36,652 nt of DNA from an uncultured Clostridia bacterium. GTDB lineage: Bacteria; Bacillota; Clostridia; Christensenellales; Borkfalkiaceae. Numbering within the stretch: position 1 is the first letter of the stretch; each line of letters opens with the position of its first letter. The notes under the pieces are model-generated. The model saw only the letters and a program-made list of their open reading frames with translations. It had not been told where the DNA came from and searched no databases. Made by a program: the position numbers and the translations under genes. This document shows, one piece after another, positions 7,229 to 14,681 of the stretch. The DNA lies in NCBI GenBank assembly GCA_930990665.1, contig CAKNQN010000016.1:1-36652 (forward strand). Direction: 5' to 3'.

Positions 7229-8992
7229 CTATTCCTCCGTTTTGTCGATGTACGATGTGGGCAGGGTGACCGACGTGGTGCCGAATTTTGAATACTGAAC
7301 GGTTATATTTTCCATTATGATTTCCGATACGTGTCCGTCTTCAAAGGTGATTGTGCCCGCTTCGGGTTTTTGCAGGCTGTAAGGGATATCATCCATCGTA
7401 TAACAGTTCAGTTTTTCGTTGAAAACAACGTCGTCGTACAGTTTCGCCATTCTCTCAAAAAATGTTTTATCGATCCAGTTGAGAGATGTGTTCACCTCTT
7501 TTACCCACTGCCCGTCTTCATTTTTGTAATACAAGTATTGCACGTCTCCCACGGTTTCCCGGTAAGTTTCCCAGTCGGTTTCGCCAAACGGGACGATCGT
7601 GTGAACCAACTCCGTTGTACCGTTCGTGTATACTTCCGTCAAATAATATCCGTCTGCGGTTTCCGCTTCATACGTGAAATTGACGAGGTCATCCGCATCG
7701 AATGCGGCGCGCCACTGCGCCTCCGTCATCTTTTTATACGTTTTGACGTTGGTGGGCAAAGTGATCTCTTCCGACGTGTACTCGATCGTCGCGGTGCATG
7801 TCACGTCGATCGTCTTGCCGAAATTGTCAAAATCTTCGCGGATCGCCGTAAACCCGACGATCTTTCCGTCGAGGAAAGTGAGCGTCACTTTGTCGTATTC
7901 GATCGACCAGCCGGGAACGGCAACTTTTACGTTTTGCAAAACATAGTTGTCTTCGCTCACAACCGCCGCCTGCGCATACAGATCTTTCAAGCTCAGCAGG
8001 GGGTCAGGTCGGATCGGAGTATCGTCGATGCTGACTTCATAAAGGTTTTCCGATCTGTTGAGCATATACAGTTCGTATGTTCCGTCTTCCTTTTTGTTGC
8101 AGAAAGAATCGCTGAACAGAGAGCTGTCTACTTTCAGCCAATGGCGCCGTATGTCTTTGGTGCCGTCCGTATAGGCTTCATATCCGGAATCCTGGACCTG
8201 GTACCAATCCTGACCGTCGGAGGTATAGACGCCGTCCTGTATGGTCTGCATATGGAGGGAATAGTTTTGGAAAAGCTGCTCGCTGAATGCGCTGTCCCAT
8301 TCTTCCTGCGTCATTTTTTCCGCTTCGGGAACTTGCGGCAGGGTGACCGACGTGGTGCCGTAGTCGGAGTATTCCAGCGTAAAGGTGATGCTGTACGGTA
8401 GAGTCTTGTATTCCAGATACGAGAGATTTTTATCCTGAAAGCGCACCTTGCAGTATTCAAACGTCTGTGTGACTTGTCCGAAGGTCGATTCGACCGACGA
8501 TGCGGTATAGGTGTCGCTGCTTTCATCGTAGGTGAACGAGCTGTATTTGTCAAGGAACCACGCGCAGTAGACGTAGATGCCGTCTGCATTGAAATTATCT
8601 GTTTCCTCGCAGGTCCATGTATCTCCGTTTTTGAAATAACGGTACACGGTATCTTCCGTTCCTTTATAATAGGCTTCCTCTGCGTCTGAGTCCGTGGACG
8701 TCCTTGTATAAAAGAGAACTTCGGTTCCGTCCGTCGCAAGCTTCGCAGAAATTTCCGAACTGCTGCCGCTGTCCGGGGTCATCGTCCCGCTCATCGTATA
8801 GTTAGTGAAACTTTCGGCGCCGAAAGCCGATTTCCATTCTTGTTCTGTCAAAGGCTGCGTCCCGCCGGGCTCCTGTGTCCCGCCGGGCTCTTGCGTTCCG
8901 CCGGGCTCTTTTTCCCCGGGCGTACAGCCGCCCAACGCAAAAAACGCAAGCAGAAAGAATGCTGTGAGTAAAATGGCAATGCTTTTTTTCAT
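7229..8992 (-). CDS. Lipoprotein with three copies of the same ~170-aa module
   Basis: 587 aa. Signal peptide with lipobox (ALGGC, Cys 23), then a short tether with EPGGTQ repeated three times. Three modules open with (K)MT-x2-(E/Q)W-x2-AF patterns: EQEWKSAF, QEEWDSAF, EAQWRAAF. They close with YSDYGTTSVTLPQVPE, a diverged EEITLPTNV, and YSKFGTTSVTLPT. It is clearly paralogous to the 5754-7004 product. Within modules the pattern G-x-W-(V/T)-(K/C)-E, then V-x-F/Y..., then F-x-D-(G/K)-(K/N/H) recurs, suggesting a repeated beta-sandwich or LppX-like fold. Function unknown. It has its own strong promoter. The surface location and module duplication suggest binding of a ligand or polymer (inference only). 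Confidence 0.85.
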   Translation of the reverse strand: MKKSIAILLTAFFLLAFFALGGCTPGEKEPGGTQEPGGTQEPGGTQPLTEQEWKSAFGAESFTNYTMSGTMTPDSGSSSEISAKLATDGTEVLFYTRTSTDSDAEEAYYKGTEDTVYRYFKNGDTWTCEETDNFNADGIYVYCAWFLDKYSSFTYDESSDTYTASSVESTFGQVTQTFEYCKVRFQDKNLSYLEYKTLPYSITFTLEYSDYGTTSVTLPQVPEAEKMTQEEWDSAFSEQLFQNYSLHMQTIQDGVYTSDGQDWYQVQDSGYEAYTDGTKDIRRHWLKVDSSLFSDSFCNKKEDGTYELYMLNRSENLYEVSIDDTPIRPDPLLSLKDLYAQAAVVSEDNYVLQNVKVAVPGWSIEYDKVTLTFLDGKIVGFTAIREDFDNFGKTIDVTCTATIEYTSEEITLPTNVKTYKKMTEAQWRAAFDADDLVNFTYEAETADGYYLTEVYTNGTTELVHTIVPFGETDWETYRETVGDVQYLYYKNEDGQWVKEVNTSLNWIDKTFFERMAKLYDDVVFNEKLNCYTMDDIPYSLQKPEAGTITFEDGHVSEIIMENITVQYSKFGTTSVTLPTSYIDKTEE

Positions 8993-9047
8993 GATCTCTC
9001 CTTCGGCCGATCGGCCATATTTATGTATTACAAAACAGCTACATTAT

Positions 9048-9076
9048 ATTATAATACAAAATATCAGATCCGTCAA
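9048..9076 (-). promoter_or_regulatory. Strong promoter of the three-module lipoprotein gene
   Basis: Minus strand: TTGACG (9076-9071), 17 bases, TATAAT (9053-9048). The 5' leader holds a 12-bp palindrome GGCCGATCGGCC at 9005-9016, just upstream of the GGAGAG ribosome binding site, a possible operator or mRNA hairpin. Confidence 0.8.
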
Positions 9077-9088
9077 GAGATCGGCCGC

Positions 9089-9104
9089 AGATGCTGCAGC
9101 ATCT
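9089..9104. other. 16-bp perfect palindrome between the solute-binding protein stop and the next promoter
   Basis: AGATGCTGCAGCATCT reads the same on both strands. It lies 8 bases past the end of the solute-binding protein gene and 13 bases upstream of the lipoprotein -35 box. It could be a weak transcript end or a regulator site; there is no T-run. Confidence 0.45.
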
Positions 9105-9111
9105 TTGCGCA

Positions 9112-10947
9112 TCAGAACCCCGCAGCATGCATCCATTCCGGCCACATAGAGTCAAAATACGCATAGTCGTATTGAAATAAGTCCTGTGCCGTCATACGAT
9201 CGTTAGGATTTTTTGTGAGGAGCGCATAGGTTGCCTGGGCACCCAGGCAGGAAAATTCGGGCAGGAACTTTCCGAGCGGGAGATCAAAGCGAGGGAAGAG
9301 ATAATCGGCACTGCCTGTGATCTCCAAGCGGTCTTTTGCAAAGGAAGGTGTCGAAGCGTACCAATCGATTTTGCTGATGTCGAATCCGTAAGGGAGCGCC
9401 GCCGTTCCGTTCAGGGCGCGAGAGAAGACTTCCTGTCCTCTGTCCGACGCCATCAGCCGCAAAAAGTTTTTGGCATGTTCGAGGCGGCGGCTCTGTGCGT
9501 TTGCGGCGGCGGTATGCGAATAAGAAAATGTCTGCGTGACCGAACGCGCCTTCATCACTTCATCGAGCACTTCGTCGACGGTCAGAGAGGCGGGGGAGAT
9601 AGAGGGTTTTTGCGCCGTCTCGCCCGCGAGGATCCGGTCTGCGTAGTCCACGGCGAGGCTAAGTTCCGTATCGGTGATCCCGAGTTTTTCTCCGAGCGCC
9701 GAAATGACGGGTATACGGCGGAACTGTATATCCATTTCGGAATACTTCTCGAACGCCTCTTCCGTTTCGGTGTAGAACCAATCCCCGCAGGGATACATGG
9801 CTCCTTCGATCCCCACGAAATATTCCTGAACATCGGGCCAATCATACAGAAGGATATCTGTTCCGCTTAAAATCTGTTCCGCCGCTTCCAGAGCTTCCAG
9901 CCTGCCCTGTTGGAGAGCGATTTCCGGGCTCAACACCATTTCGCCGCCGCTGTCCGGGGCAAGTCCGGAATAAAAGTTCAGGATCTGCTCCATCCCTTCA
10001 TATTGCGCCCACCAGGTAGTATAGAGCATATTGTAGTAGGTCACGTTCGGAGAAGTGACCAAACAGGGATGCCCTGCATCAGTCAGCGCCTTCGCCATGT
10101 CGAAAAGCTCGTCTGTCGTGCGCGGAAATTGCACCGGGCCGAGAATGTTTTTCGTATAGGTTGCGTTGTAGACGATGCCGTTCACGCTCTGCGTCCAGGG
10201 CATCGCATAGTAGACGTCATCGCCGTTCGCCTGCCTGCGAAAAACATCGATAAAGTCGGGTTCGAGCTTGTCAATTATCTTTTCGCTTTCGCCTTGTGCC
10301 GCAAAGTTTTCGTACACGTCGGAAAGCTCGGCAAGCAGCGGCTCGCCCGCCAGCGAACGCCCGACATATTCGTTCAGATCAAAGCAGGTGAAAAAGAGAT
10401 CGTATGGACTGTTCCCGATCGAGTTCAGTTCGTCTATGACCTCCTGATCGTCGGAAGTCAATCGGATCCGCACGTCAATTCCCGGATACAGGCTTTCAAA
10501 CTCCTCCCGCAAAGCGTACAGCCACGCGCTCCCGTATCCCTTTTCGGACAGAAGGATATTGACCCCGTCCGTACCGGAATAAATCTCGTCCGTCTCGCCG
10601 CCGCTTTCGCCGCCGCTTTCGCCGCCCGTTTCGCCGCCGCTCTCGCCGCCTGTTTCGCCGCCCGTTTCGCCGCCGCTCTCGCCGCCTGTTTCGCCGCCTG
10701 TTTCGCCGCCCGTTTCGCCGCCTGTCTCACCGCCCGTTTCGCCGCCTGTCTCGCCGCCTGTCTCGCCGCCCGCCTCGCCGCCCGTCTCGCCGCCCGTCTC
10801 GCCGCCCGTTTCGCCGCCTGTCTCGCCGCCCGACTCGCCGCTTTCGATCGGCGGCAGGGGCAGAAAAACTTCTTTGTGACAGCCGGAGAAGACAAAAGGG
10901 GAGACCGCCATAACGAGAGCGAGAATCACCGCCGCCAACTTTTTCAT
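9112..10947 (-). CDS. Extracellular solute-binding lipoprotein (family 1) with a GGET-repeat tether
   Basis: 611 aa. Signal peptide with lipobox FSGC (Cys 23), a repetitive Gly-Gly-Glu-Thr/Ser tether (about residues 37-119), then a solute-binding domain to the C-terminus. It has family-1 (sugar-type ABC) features: an N-terminal VNILLSEKGYGSAW strand-helix, YPGIDVRIRLTSDD, SPYDLFFT, YYAMPWTQSVNGIVYN, FPRTTDELFDMAKAL, MYPCGDWFY, and a C-terminal helical part. Such proteins capture oligosaccharides or similar solutes at the membrane and hand them to ABC permeases. No permease gene is adjacent, so it is an orphan here; the UgpC-type ATPase at 25008 is a possible shared motor. The substrate cannot be read from sequence. 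Confidence 0.87.
   Translation of the reverse strand: MKKLAAVILALVMAVSPFVFSGCHKEVFLPLPPIESGESGGETGGETGGETGGETGGEAGGETGGETGGETGGETGGETGGETGGETGGESGGETGGETGGESGGETGGESGGESGGETDEIYSGTDGVNILLSEKGYGSAWLYALREEFESLYPGIDVRIRLTSDDQEVIDELNSIGNSPYDLFFTCFDLNEYVGRSLAGEPLLAELSDVYENFAAQGESEKIIDKLEPDFIDVFRRQANGDDVYYAMPWTQSVNGIVYNATYTKNILGPVQFPRTTDELFDMAKALTDAGHPCLVTSPNVTYYNMLYTTWWAQYEGMEQILNFYSGLAPDSGGEMVLSPEIALQQGRLEALEAAEQILSGTDILLYDWPDVQEYFVGIEGAMYPCGDWFYTETEEAFEKYSEMDIQFRRIPVISALGEKLGITDTELSLAVDYADRILAGETAQKPSISPASLTVDEVLDEVMKARSVTQTFSYSHTAAANAQSRRLEHAKNFLRLMASDRGQEVFSRALNGTAALPYGFDISKIDWYASTPSFAKDRLEITGSADYLFPRFDLPLGKFLPEFSCLGAQATYALLTKNPNDRMTAQDLFQYDYAYFDSMWPEWMHAAGF
10591..10830 (-). repeat. 12-bp tandem repeat encoding ~20 GGET/GGES/GGEA units
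   Basis: Twenty in-frame 12-bp units encode Gly-Gly-Glu-(Thr/Ser/Ala), residues 40-119 of the solute-binding lipoprotein. Units differ mostly at third positions (GAG/GAA, ACG/ACA/AGC). Because the unit is a multiple of three, slippage changes tether length without breaking the frame. Confidence 0.95.
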
Positions 10948-11050
10948 AACATTTTTCTCCTTACCAGAATTTATAGAGGATTTCTTTTATCTCCGTGTTT
11001 TTATCGGGATCGGCAAGTGCTGCCAGTGTAAAACAGGTCCAAAAAAGTCC

Positions 11051-11248
11051 TCAATGGCAGCCGCCGCACGTCTTGCAGTTGCCGCTGCATTTTTTGGCAG
11101 GCTTGCCGGTGGCGGAAAACATTTCGCCGCTCCAGTCCCGCCCCGCCTTTTCACCGCAGGCGGGGCAGAACACTTCGTCGTCGAATTTTTTTACGAGTTC
11201 TTCAAATTTTTTTCCGCATTTTTCGCATTTGTATTGCAAGATGGGCAT
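11051..11248 (-). CDS. FmdB-family zinc-ribbon protein
   Basis: 65 aa. Starts MPILQYKCEKCGKKFEELV, the usual opening of FmdB-type putative regulatory proteins, with zinc-ribbon CxxC pairs at Cys 8/11 and 28/31. A Cys-rich tail (Cys 54, 58, 61, 64, ending GGCH) could bind a second metal ion. It is 2 bases downstream of the membrane-protein gene on the minus strand. Its GGAGG site lies inside the last codons of that gene, so the two are translationally linked. FmdB proteins are small and of uncertain function; a structural or regulatory metal-binding role is likely. Confidence 0.85.
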   Translation of the reverse strand: MPILQYKCEKCGKKFEELVKKFDDEVFCPACGEKAGRDWSGEMFSATGKPAKKCSGNCKTCGGCH

Positions 11249-11250
11249 CT

Positions 11251-12060
11251 TTATGCCTCCGGATGTTCATTTTTTTCGTCCGGTACCTTTTCGGTATCAA
11301 GGCAGCGGGGGTCGCTGTGCGTCATTTCGTCCGCGGCGACTTCTGCAGAAACATTTTCCTTCGCCGCTTCATGCATTTCCGGTGCGCGGTATTTTTTTGC
11401 GGTAAAATCCGCTTTCAGCGTACCGAGCAGCAGGGACTTGCCGGTAAAGACATGCACAATATAGTGCAGAACGAAGACGACGGAACCGCATGTGTGGCAG
11501 ATGATGTCTTCCATGGTATCTTTGACGTTGCGCATGAGGATGCCGTCCACCCAGTGCGGGTCGCCCTGGGCGTTGTTGCCCAGCCACTGGTCGCCGAGGT
11601 ATTCCATGATCTCCCAGAGAGCGGCGAGCATCATGGAAAAGGAAAAGATGAACACGATGGCAAAGGCGGGGCTGATTTTGCGGATGTCACAAAGCTTGCA
11701 GGCGGCAAACAGCCCGACAATGCACCCCACATACCCGAAGAGGCTGTGGATGAGCTGGTCATACCAGGAAATATTCTCGTAAAAAGTCATGATCGTGCCG
11801 AGGAAGGAGGCGAAAAAGACGTAGATCACGAAAAACAGATACACGCCGTCGCTCACCGCATCGCGGAAAAGCAGCCTGCATACGGGCGGCACGAGCCAGA
11901 TGAGAATGTTGCCGATCATGATGACGAGATTTTCCGTCTCCGTGTCGGTCACCCGTCGGTATACGGTGATGGCGATCATGACAACGACCATGACCGCGCA
12001 GAAAAGATAAACGGCAAGCCGTATGGGCGGGATCGCGGTGTGCGCGCGCTGTGCTTTCAA
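11251..12060 (-). CDS. Polytopic membrane protein, unknown function, TTG start
   Basis: 269 aa from the TTG at 12060, chosen because GGAGG sits 7 bases before it and no in-frame ATG exists nearby; the open frame continues upstream only through non-coding repeats. Five to six hydrophobic helices can be seen (e.g. RLAVYLFCAVMVVVMIAITV; VIMIGNILIWLVPPV; GVYLFFVIYVFFASFLGTI; FGYVGCIVGLFAACKL; PAFAIVFIFSFSMMLAALWE). A conserved-looking W-E-x2-EYLGDQWLG segment, HTCGS and a cytoplasmic acidic tail with DSDP-like residues follow. The overall look resembles DUF2238/YjdF-type membrane proteins, but I am not certain. Co-transcribed with the FmdB gene. Confidence 0.75.
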   Translation of the reverse strand: MKAQRAHTAIPPIRLAVYLFCAVMVVVMIAITVYRRVTDTETENLVIMIGNILIWLVPPVCRLLFRDAVSDGVYLFFVIYVFFASFLGTIMTFYENISWYDQLIHSLFGYVGCIVGLFAACKLCDIRKISPAFAIVFIFSFSMMLAALWEIMEYLGDQWLGNNAQGDPHWVDGILMRNVKDTMEDIICHTCGSVVFVLHYIVHVFTGKSLLLGTLKADFTAKKYRAPEMHEAAKENVSAEVAADEMTHSDPRCLDTEKVPDEKNEHPEA

Positions 12061-12108
12061 TCTCTTTCCTCCCTTGCTGTGACTGCATCCATTATAGCAT
12101 GCCCGCGA

Positions 12109-12335
12109 CAAAAATGCAAGCAAGGCTACAAATCTTAATGCAGAAGGCGCGGCCCTTTCCGAAACGCGGAAACGAGCCGAAGCCTGCGAAAAAATGCAAG
12201 CGGGGGCATAAAGTGCAAGGCGGAACGCGCGGCCCTTTCCGAAACGCGGAAACGTGCCGAAGCCCGCGAAAAAAATGCAAGCGGGGGCATAAAGTGCAAG
12301 GCGGAGCGCGCGGACCTTTCCGAAAAGCGGGCGGG
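12109..12335. repeat. Tandem 80/81-bp repeats upstream of the membrane-protein gene
   Basis: Between 12061 and 12466 there is no gene. Units begin near 12147, 12227 and 12308 with GCGCGG(C/A)CCTTTCCGAAA, contain a TTCCG/CGGAA hairpin, and include AAAAATGCAAGCGGGGGCATA. The unit before 12147 is degenerate and the last is partial. The two full copies are nearly identical. No spacer structure, so not CRISPR. Confidence 0.85.
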
Positions 12336-12392
12336 GCGCAACGGGCGGCGGGAAGGCGCGGGCAAAGGTGCCGGTGTCGCAGGCGTGCGCCT

Positions 12393-12421
12393 TCATAAAA
12401 GAGAGGCGGGCGGCATATACT
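12393..12421 (+). promoter_or_regulatory. Sigma-E-like (mother-cell sporulation) promoter of yqfC
   Basis: TCATAAA (12393-12399), 14 bases, CATATACT (12414-12421), against a sigma-E consensus of about KMATATT-N14-CATACANT: 5 of 7 and 6 of 7 scored positions agree. It would start transcription near 12429, 38 bases before yqfC. In Bacillus subtilis yqfC and yqfD belong to the sigma-E regulon, which supports the call. Confidence 0.5.
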
Positions 12422-12466
12422 GAGAGAGCGAAAGCCTGTACCCGGCTTTTGCAAAGGGGTGGTGGT

Positions 12467-12742
12467 ATGCGCCTGTACGAAGAGCTTCTCGCGCGGCTGG
12501 GACCGGAGGAAGACCTCGCGTTCGGCGGGGCGAAGGTAGTGCTGTACGCGGGGCGGTGCGCCTTTTTCGAGAATGTGAAGAGCATCCGTGATTTTTCATC
12601 GCAGGGCATCACCTTGCAGCTTCGGCGCGGACAGGTGCGCGCGGAAGGGGAAAAGCTGCGCATTGAGCGGTATGGCGGCGGCGATCTCGTCCTGACGGGG
12701 AAGGTGCTGCGCGTCGAGGTTCTGGAGGAAAAGGATACATGA
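12467..12742 (+). CDS. yqfC: Sporulation protein YqfC
   Basis: 91 aa, the usual size for YqfC. Contains the family-like sequence VVLYAGRCAFFENVKSIRDFSSQGITLQL and ends in a short beta-rich tail. YqfC is a small conserved protein of endospore formers made in the mother cell; its biochemical role is unknown. Start at the ATG at 12467, preceded by AAAGGGGTGG; an upstream in-frame start would run into the promoter region. Its stop overlaps the yqfD start (ATGA). It heads the string yqfC-yqfD-phoH-pgpH-ybeY-era, whose order is the strongest evidence for the call. Confidence 0.85.
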   Translation: MRLYEELLARLGPEEDLAFGGAKVVLYAGRCAFFENVKSIRDFSSQGITLQLRRGQVRAEGEKLRIERYGGGDLVLTGKVLRVEVLEEKDT

Positions 12743-13644
12743 TGCCGCTGTTTCGCACCTCCTTCGAAGTGGAGGGGCTGGCGCCTTACCGCGCCCTCGA
12801 TAAGCTCGCAACGCGGGGAATTTCGGTGTTCGGCGTACAGAAATTGTCGCCGACACGGCTGAAAATGCGCGTAAAATCCAAAGAAATGCAAAAAGTTTTT
12901 GCAATTTTTTCCGGTTCGTGTTATACTGTAACAAAGGTACGGCGCGAAAGTTTTTCCCGCCTGCGCGCCGCGCTGCTGCGGCGCCCGGGCGCGGCGGCGG
13001 CAGCGCTTGTGTTCCTCCTTGTCGCGGCATTCGGGAGCGCGTTCGTCTTCCGCGTGGAGGTGGTGGGGAGCGCGGCATATCGGCGGGATGCCGCCGAGGC
13101 CTGTCTTTCGCGCGCGGGCGTGCGGATCTTTCTGCCATACGACGCGGCCGCGGCCGACCGCGCGGAAAGGGAACTTCTCGCCCTTCCCGGCATCGTGTTT
13201 GCGGAAGTGAAAAAGAGCGGAACGGTAGTCACCGTCACGCTGGAAGAGGAGGAGAGCACGCCGCCGCCCTCGTATGCAAGATCGCTGTATGCGCCCTGTG
13301 CAGGGCGGGTGGAAGAGATCGTGGCGCTGCGCGGTACCCCTCTCGTGAAGGCGGGCGACGAGGTATCGGAAGGCCAGGAGCTGGTAGGCGGATTTTACGT
13401 CACCGAAGACGGGCAGACGGCGCAGACCTTCTCTGTGGCGCGCTGCTCGATCATCGCTTCGGTGACGGGGGAATACGCCAGCCCCGAGCGCAGCCCGCAG
13501 GCACTGCGCGATGCGGTGGCCGCCCTCTCTCTCCGTGCGGGAGGGGAGGTGCTCTCTTCGCAGGTGCAGGTGCGCGCGGAAGGCGAGGGGTTCGTGTACG
13601 AGGTCACGCTGCGCGTGCGCGTGCGCTGTTCGGTCAATCTTTGA
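12739..13644 (+). CDS. yqfD: Sporulation protein YqfD (short form)
   Basis: 301 aa. The N-terminal ~70 residues (VEGLAPYRALDKLATRGISVFGVQKL) match the start of YqfD/stage IV proteins. One membrane helix (AAAAALVFLLVAAFGSAFVF) follows, then an extracytoplasmic FtsQ/POTRA-like part (FRVEVVGSAAYRRD; LLALPGIVFAEVKKSG) and a beta-hairpin-rich domain with GTPLVKAGDEV, similar to biotinyl/lipoyl-like folds. It is about 100 residues shorter than the Bacillus protein, apparently at the C-terminus. Overlaps yqfC by 4 bases. Involved in sporulation by family; mechanism unknown. Confidence 0.85.
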   Translation: MMPLFRTSFEVEGLAPYRALDKLATRGISVFGVQKLSPTRLKMRVKSKEMQKVFAIFSGSCYTVTKVRRESFSRLRAALLRRPGAAAAALVFLLVAAFGSAFVFRVEVVGSAAYRRDAAEACLSRAGVRIFLPYDAAAADRAERELLALPGIVFAEVKKSGTVVTVTLEEEESTPPPSYARSLYAPCAGRVEEIVALRGTPLVKAGDEVSEGQELVGGFYVTEDGQTAQTFSVARCSIIASVTGEYASPERSPQALRDAVAALSLRAGGEVLSSQVQVRAEGEGFVYEVTLRVRVRCSVNL

Positions 13645-13649
13645 AAAGG

Positions 13650-13674
13650 GACCTGCCCCTTGCGCGGGGCGGTC
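13650..13674 (+). other. GC-rich hairpin between yqfD and phoH
   Basis: GACC-t-GCCCC pairs with GGGGC-GGTC around a TTGCGC loop. No T-run follows, so it is not a classical terminator. It could be an mRNA processing or stability element separating the sporulation genes from the housekeeping genes. Confidence 0.4.
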
Positions 13675-13703
13675 GGTACAAAAGTTCGGAAAATGGGATA
13701 TTT

Positions 13704-14681
13704 ATGGAACAAGCGAAAGTGATCATCGACGCCGGGAATACGGATGTTTTGCAGAAACTTCTCGGCGTCTTCGACGAAAATCTGAATATCGTGACCCGGG
13801 AACTGGGCGTTACGGCGTCTGTCGACGGGGTCAGGCTGAAAATCTACGGTGCGGAGGAGGATGCGGCGCTCGCAGGGCGGGTGCTGGAAGGAATTCTCAA
13901 GCTCATCCGCGCCGGGGAAGAGGTGGACAAGTCCCGTATCGTCTACTGCATCGAACTGGCGCGCGAGGGCGCGATCGAAGGGGTGGAGCAGGTGATGAGC
14001 GGGGTGGTGGCGGTCACCGCCCGCGGCAAGCAGATCAAGTGCAAGACGGTCGGGCAGAAAAAATATGTGGACGCCATCAAAAAGAACACGGTCGTCTTCG
14101 GCGTGGGGCCCGCGGGCACGGGCAAGACCTATCTGGCCGTCTGCCTGGCTGTATCCGCGTTCAAGGGCAAGCAGGTGGAAAAGATCATTCTTACCCGTCC
14201 CGCGGTGGAGGCGGGGGAAAAGCTCGGGTTTCTGCCCGGCGACTTGCAGACAAAGGTCGATCCCTATCTTCGCCCCCTGTATGACGCCTTGCAGGAGATG
14301 TTCGGCCTGGAAACGTATGCCAAGCTCATGGAAAAGGGGGTCATCGAGGTCGCGCCGCTCGCCTATATGCGCGGGCGAACCCTCTCCAATGCCTTTATTA
14401 TTCTCGACGAGGCGCAGAACGCCACGGTCGAGCAGATGAAGATGTTCCTCACCCGCATGGGGGAAGGGAGCAAAGTGGTGGTGACCGGCGACATTACGCA
14501 GATCGACCTGCCCGAAGGCAAGCGCAGCGGGCTCAAACACGCCGTGCAGATCCTGCGCGGGATCGAGGGCGTCGAGACGGTGACGCTCACCGCCAAAGAT
14601 GTCGTGCGCCATCCGCTCGTGATGGAGATCGTGCGCGCCTACGAACGTGAATCCGCCAAAGAGGAAAGGAAAAGAAGATGA
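13704..14681 (+). CDS. phoH: PhoH-like ATPase
   Basis: 325 aa cytoplasmic P-loop ATPase. Walker A GPAGTGKT (135-142), Walker B IILDEAQN (232-239), and PhoH signatures RPAVEAGEKLGFLPGD (165-180), DPYLRPLYDAL and VVTGDITQIDLP. An N-terminal KH-like region (about 1-110) precedes the ATPase core, as in Bacillus PhoH/YbeZ. YbeZ-type proteins act with YbeY in RNA and ribosome quality control, and ybeY is two genes downstream. The ATG at 13704 gives a family-length protein; the ribosome binding site is weak. Its stop overlaps the next start (ATGA). Confidence 0.95.
   Translation: MEQAKVIIDAGNTDVLQKLLGVFDENLNIVTRELGVTASVDGVRLKIYGAEEDAALAGRVLEGILKLIRAGEEVDKSRIVYCIELAREGAIEGVEQVMSGVVAVTARGKQIKCKTVGQKKYVDAIKKNTVVFGVGPAGTGKTYLAVCLAVSAFKGKQVEKIILTRPAVEAGEKLGFLPGDLQTKVDPYLRPLYDALQEMFGLETYAKLMEKGVIEVAPLAYMRGRTLSNAFIILDEAQNATVEQMKMFLTRMGEGSKVVVTGDITQIDLPEGKRSGLKHAVQILRGIEGVETVTLTAKDVVRHPLVMEIVRAYERESAKEERKRR

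Noticed and set aside
10591-10830. CRISPR-like regular repeat
   Set aside because: 12-bp units are contiguous and encode an in-frame peptide repeat; no spacers and no cas genes.
9910-11031. 373-codon plus-strand frame rich in Ala/Phe/Arg repeats
   Set aside because: It is the antisense of the 12-bp GGET repeat and the solute-binding domain; the minus-strand gene has signal peptide, lipobox and family motifs.
12061-12891. Upstream extension of the minus-strand membrane-protein frame
   Set aside because: It crosses tandem repeats and the yqfC/yqfD genes and has no start with a ribosome binding site; the TTG at 12060 explains the gene.
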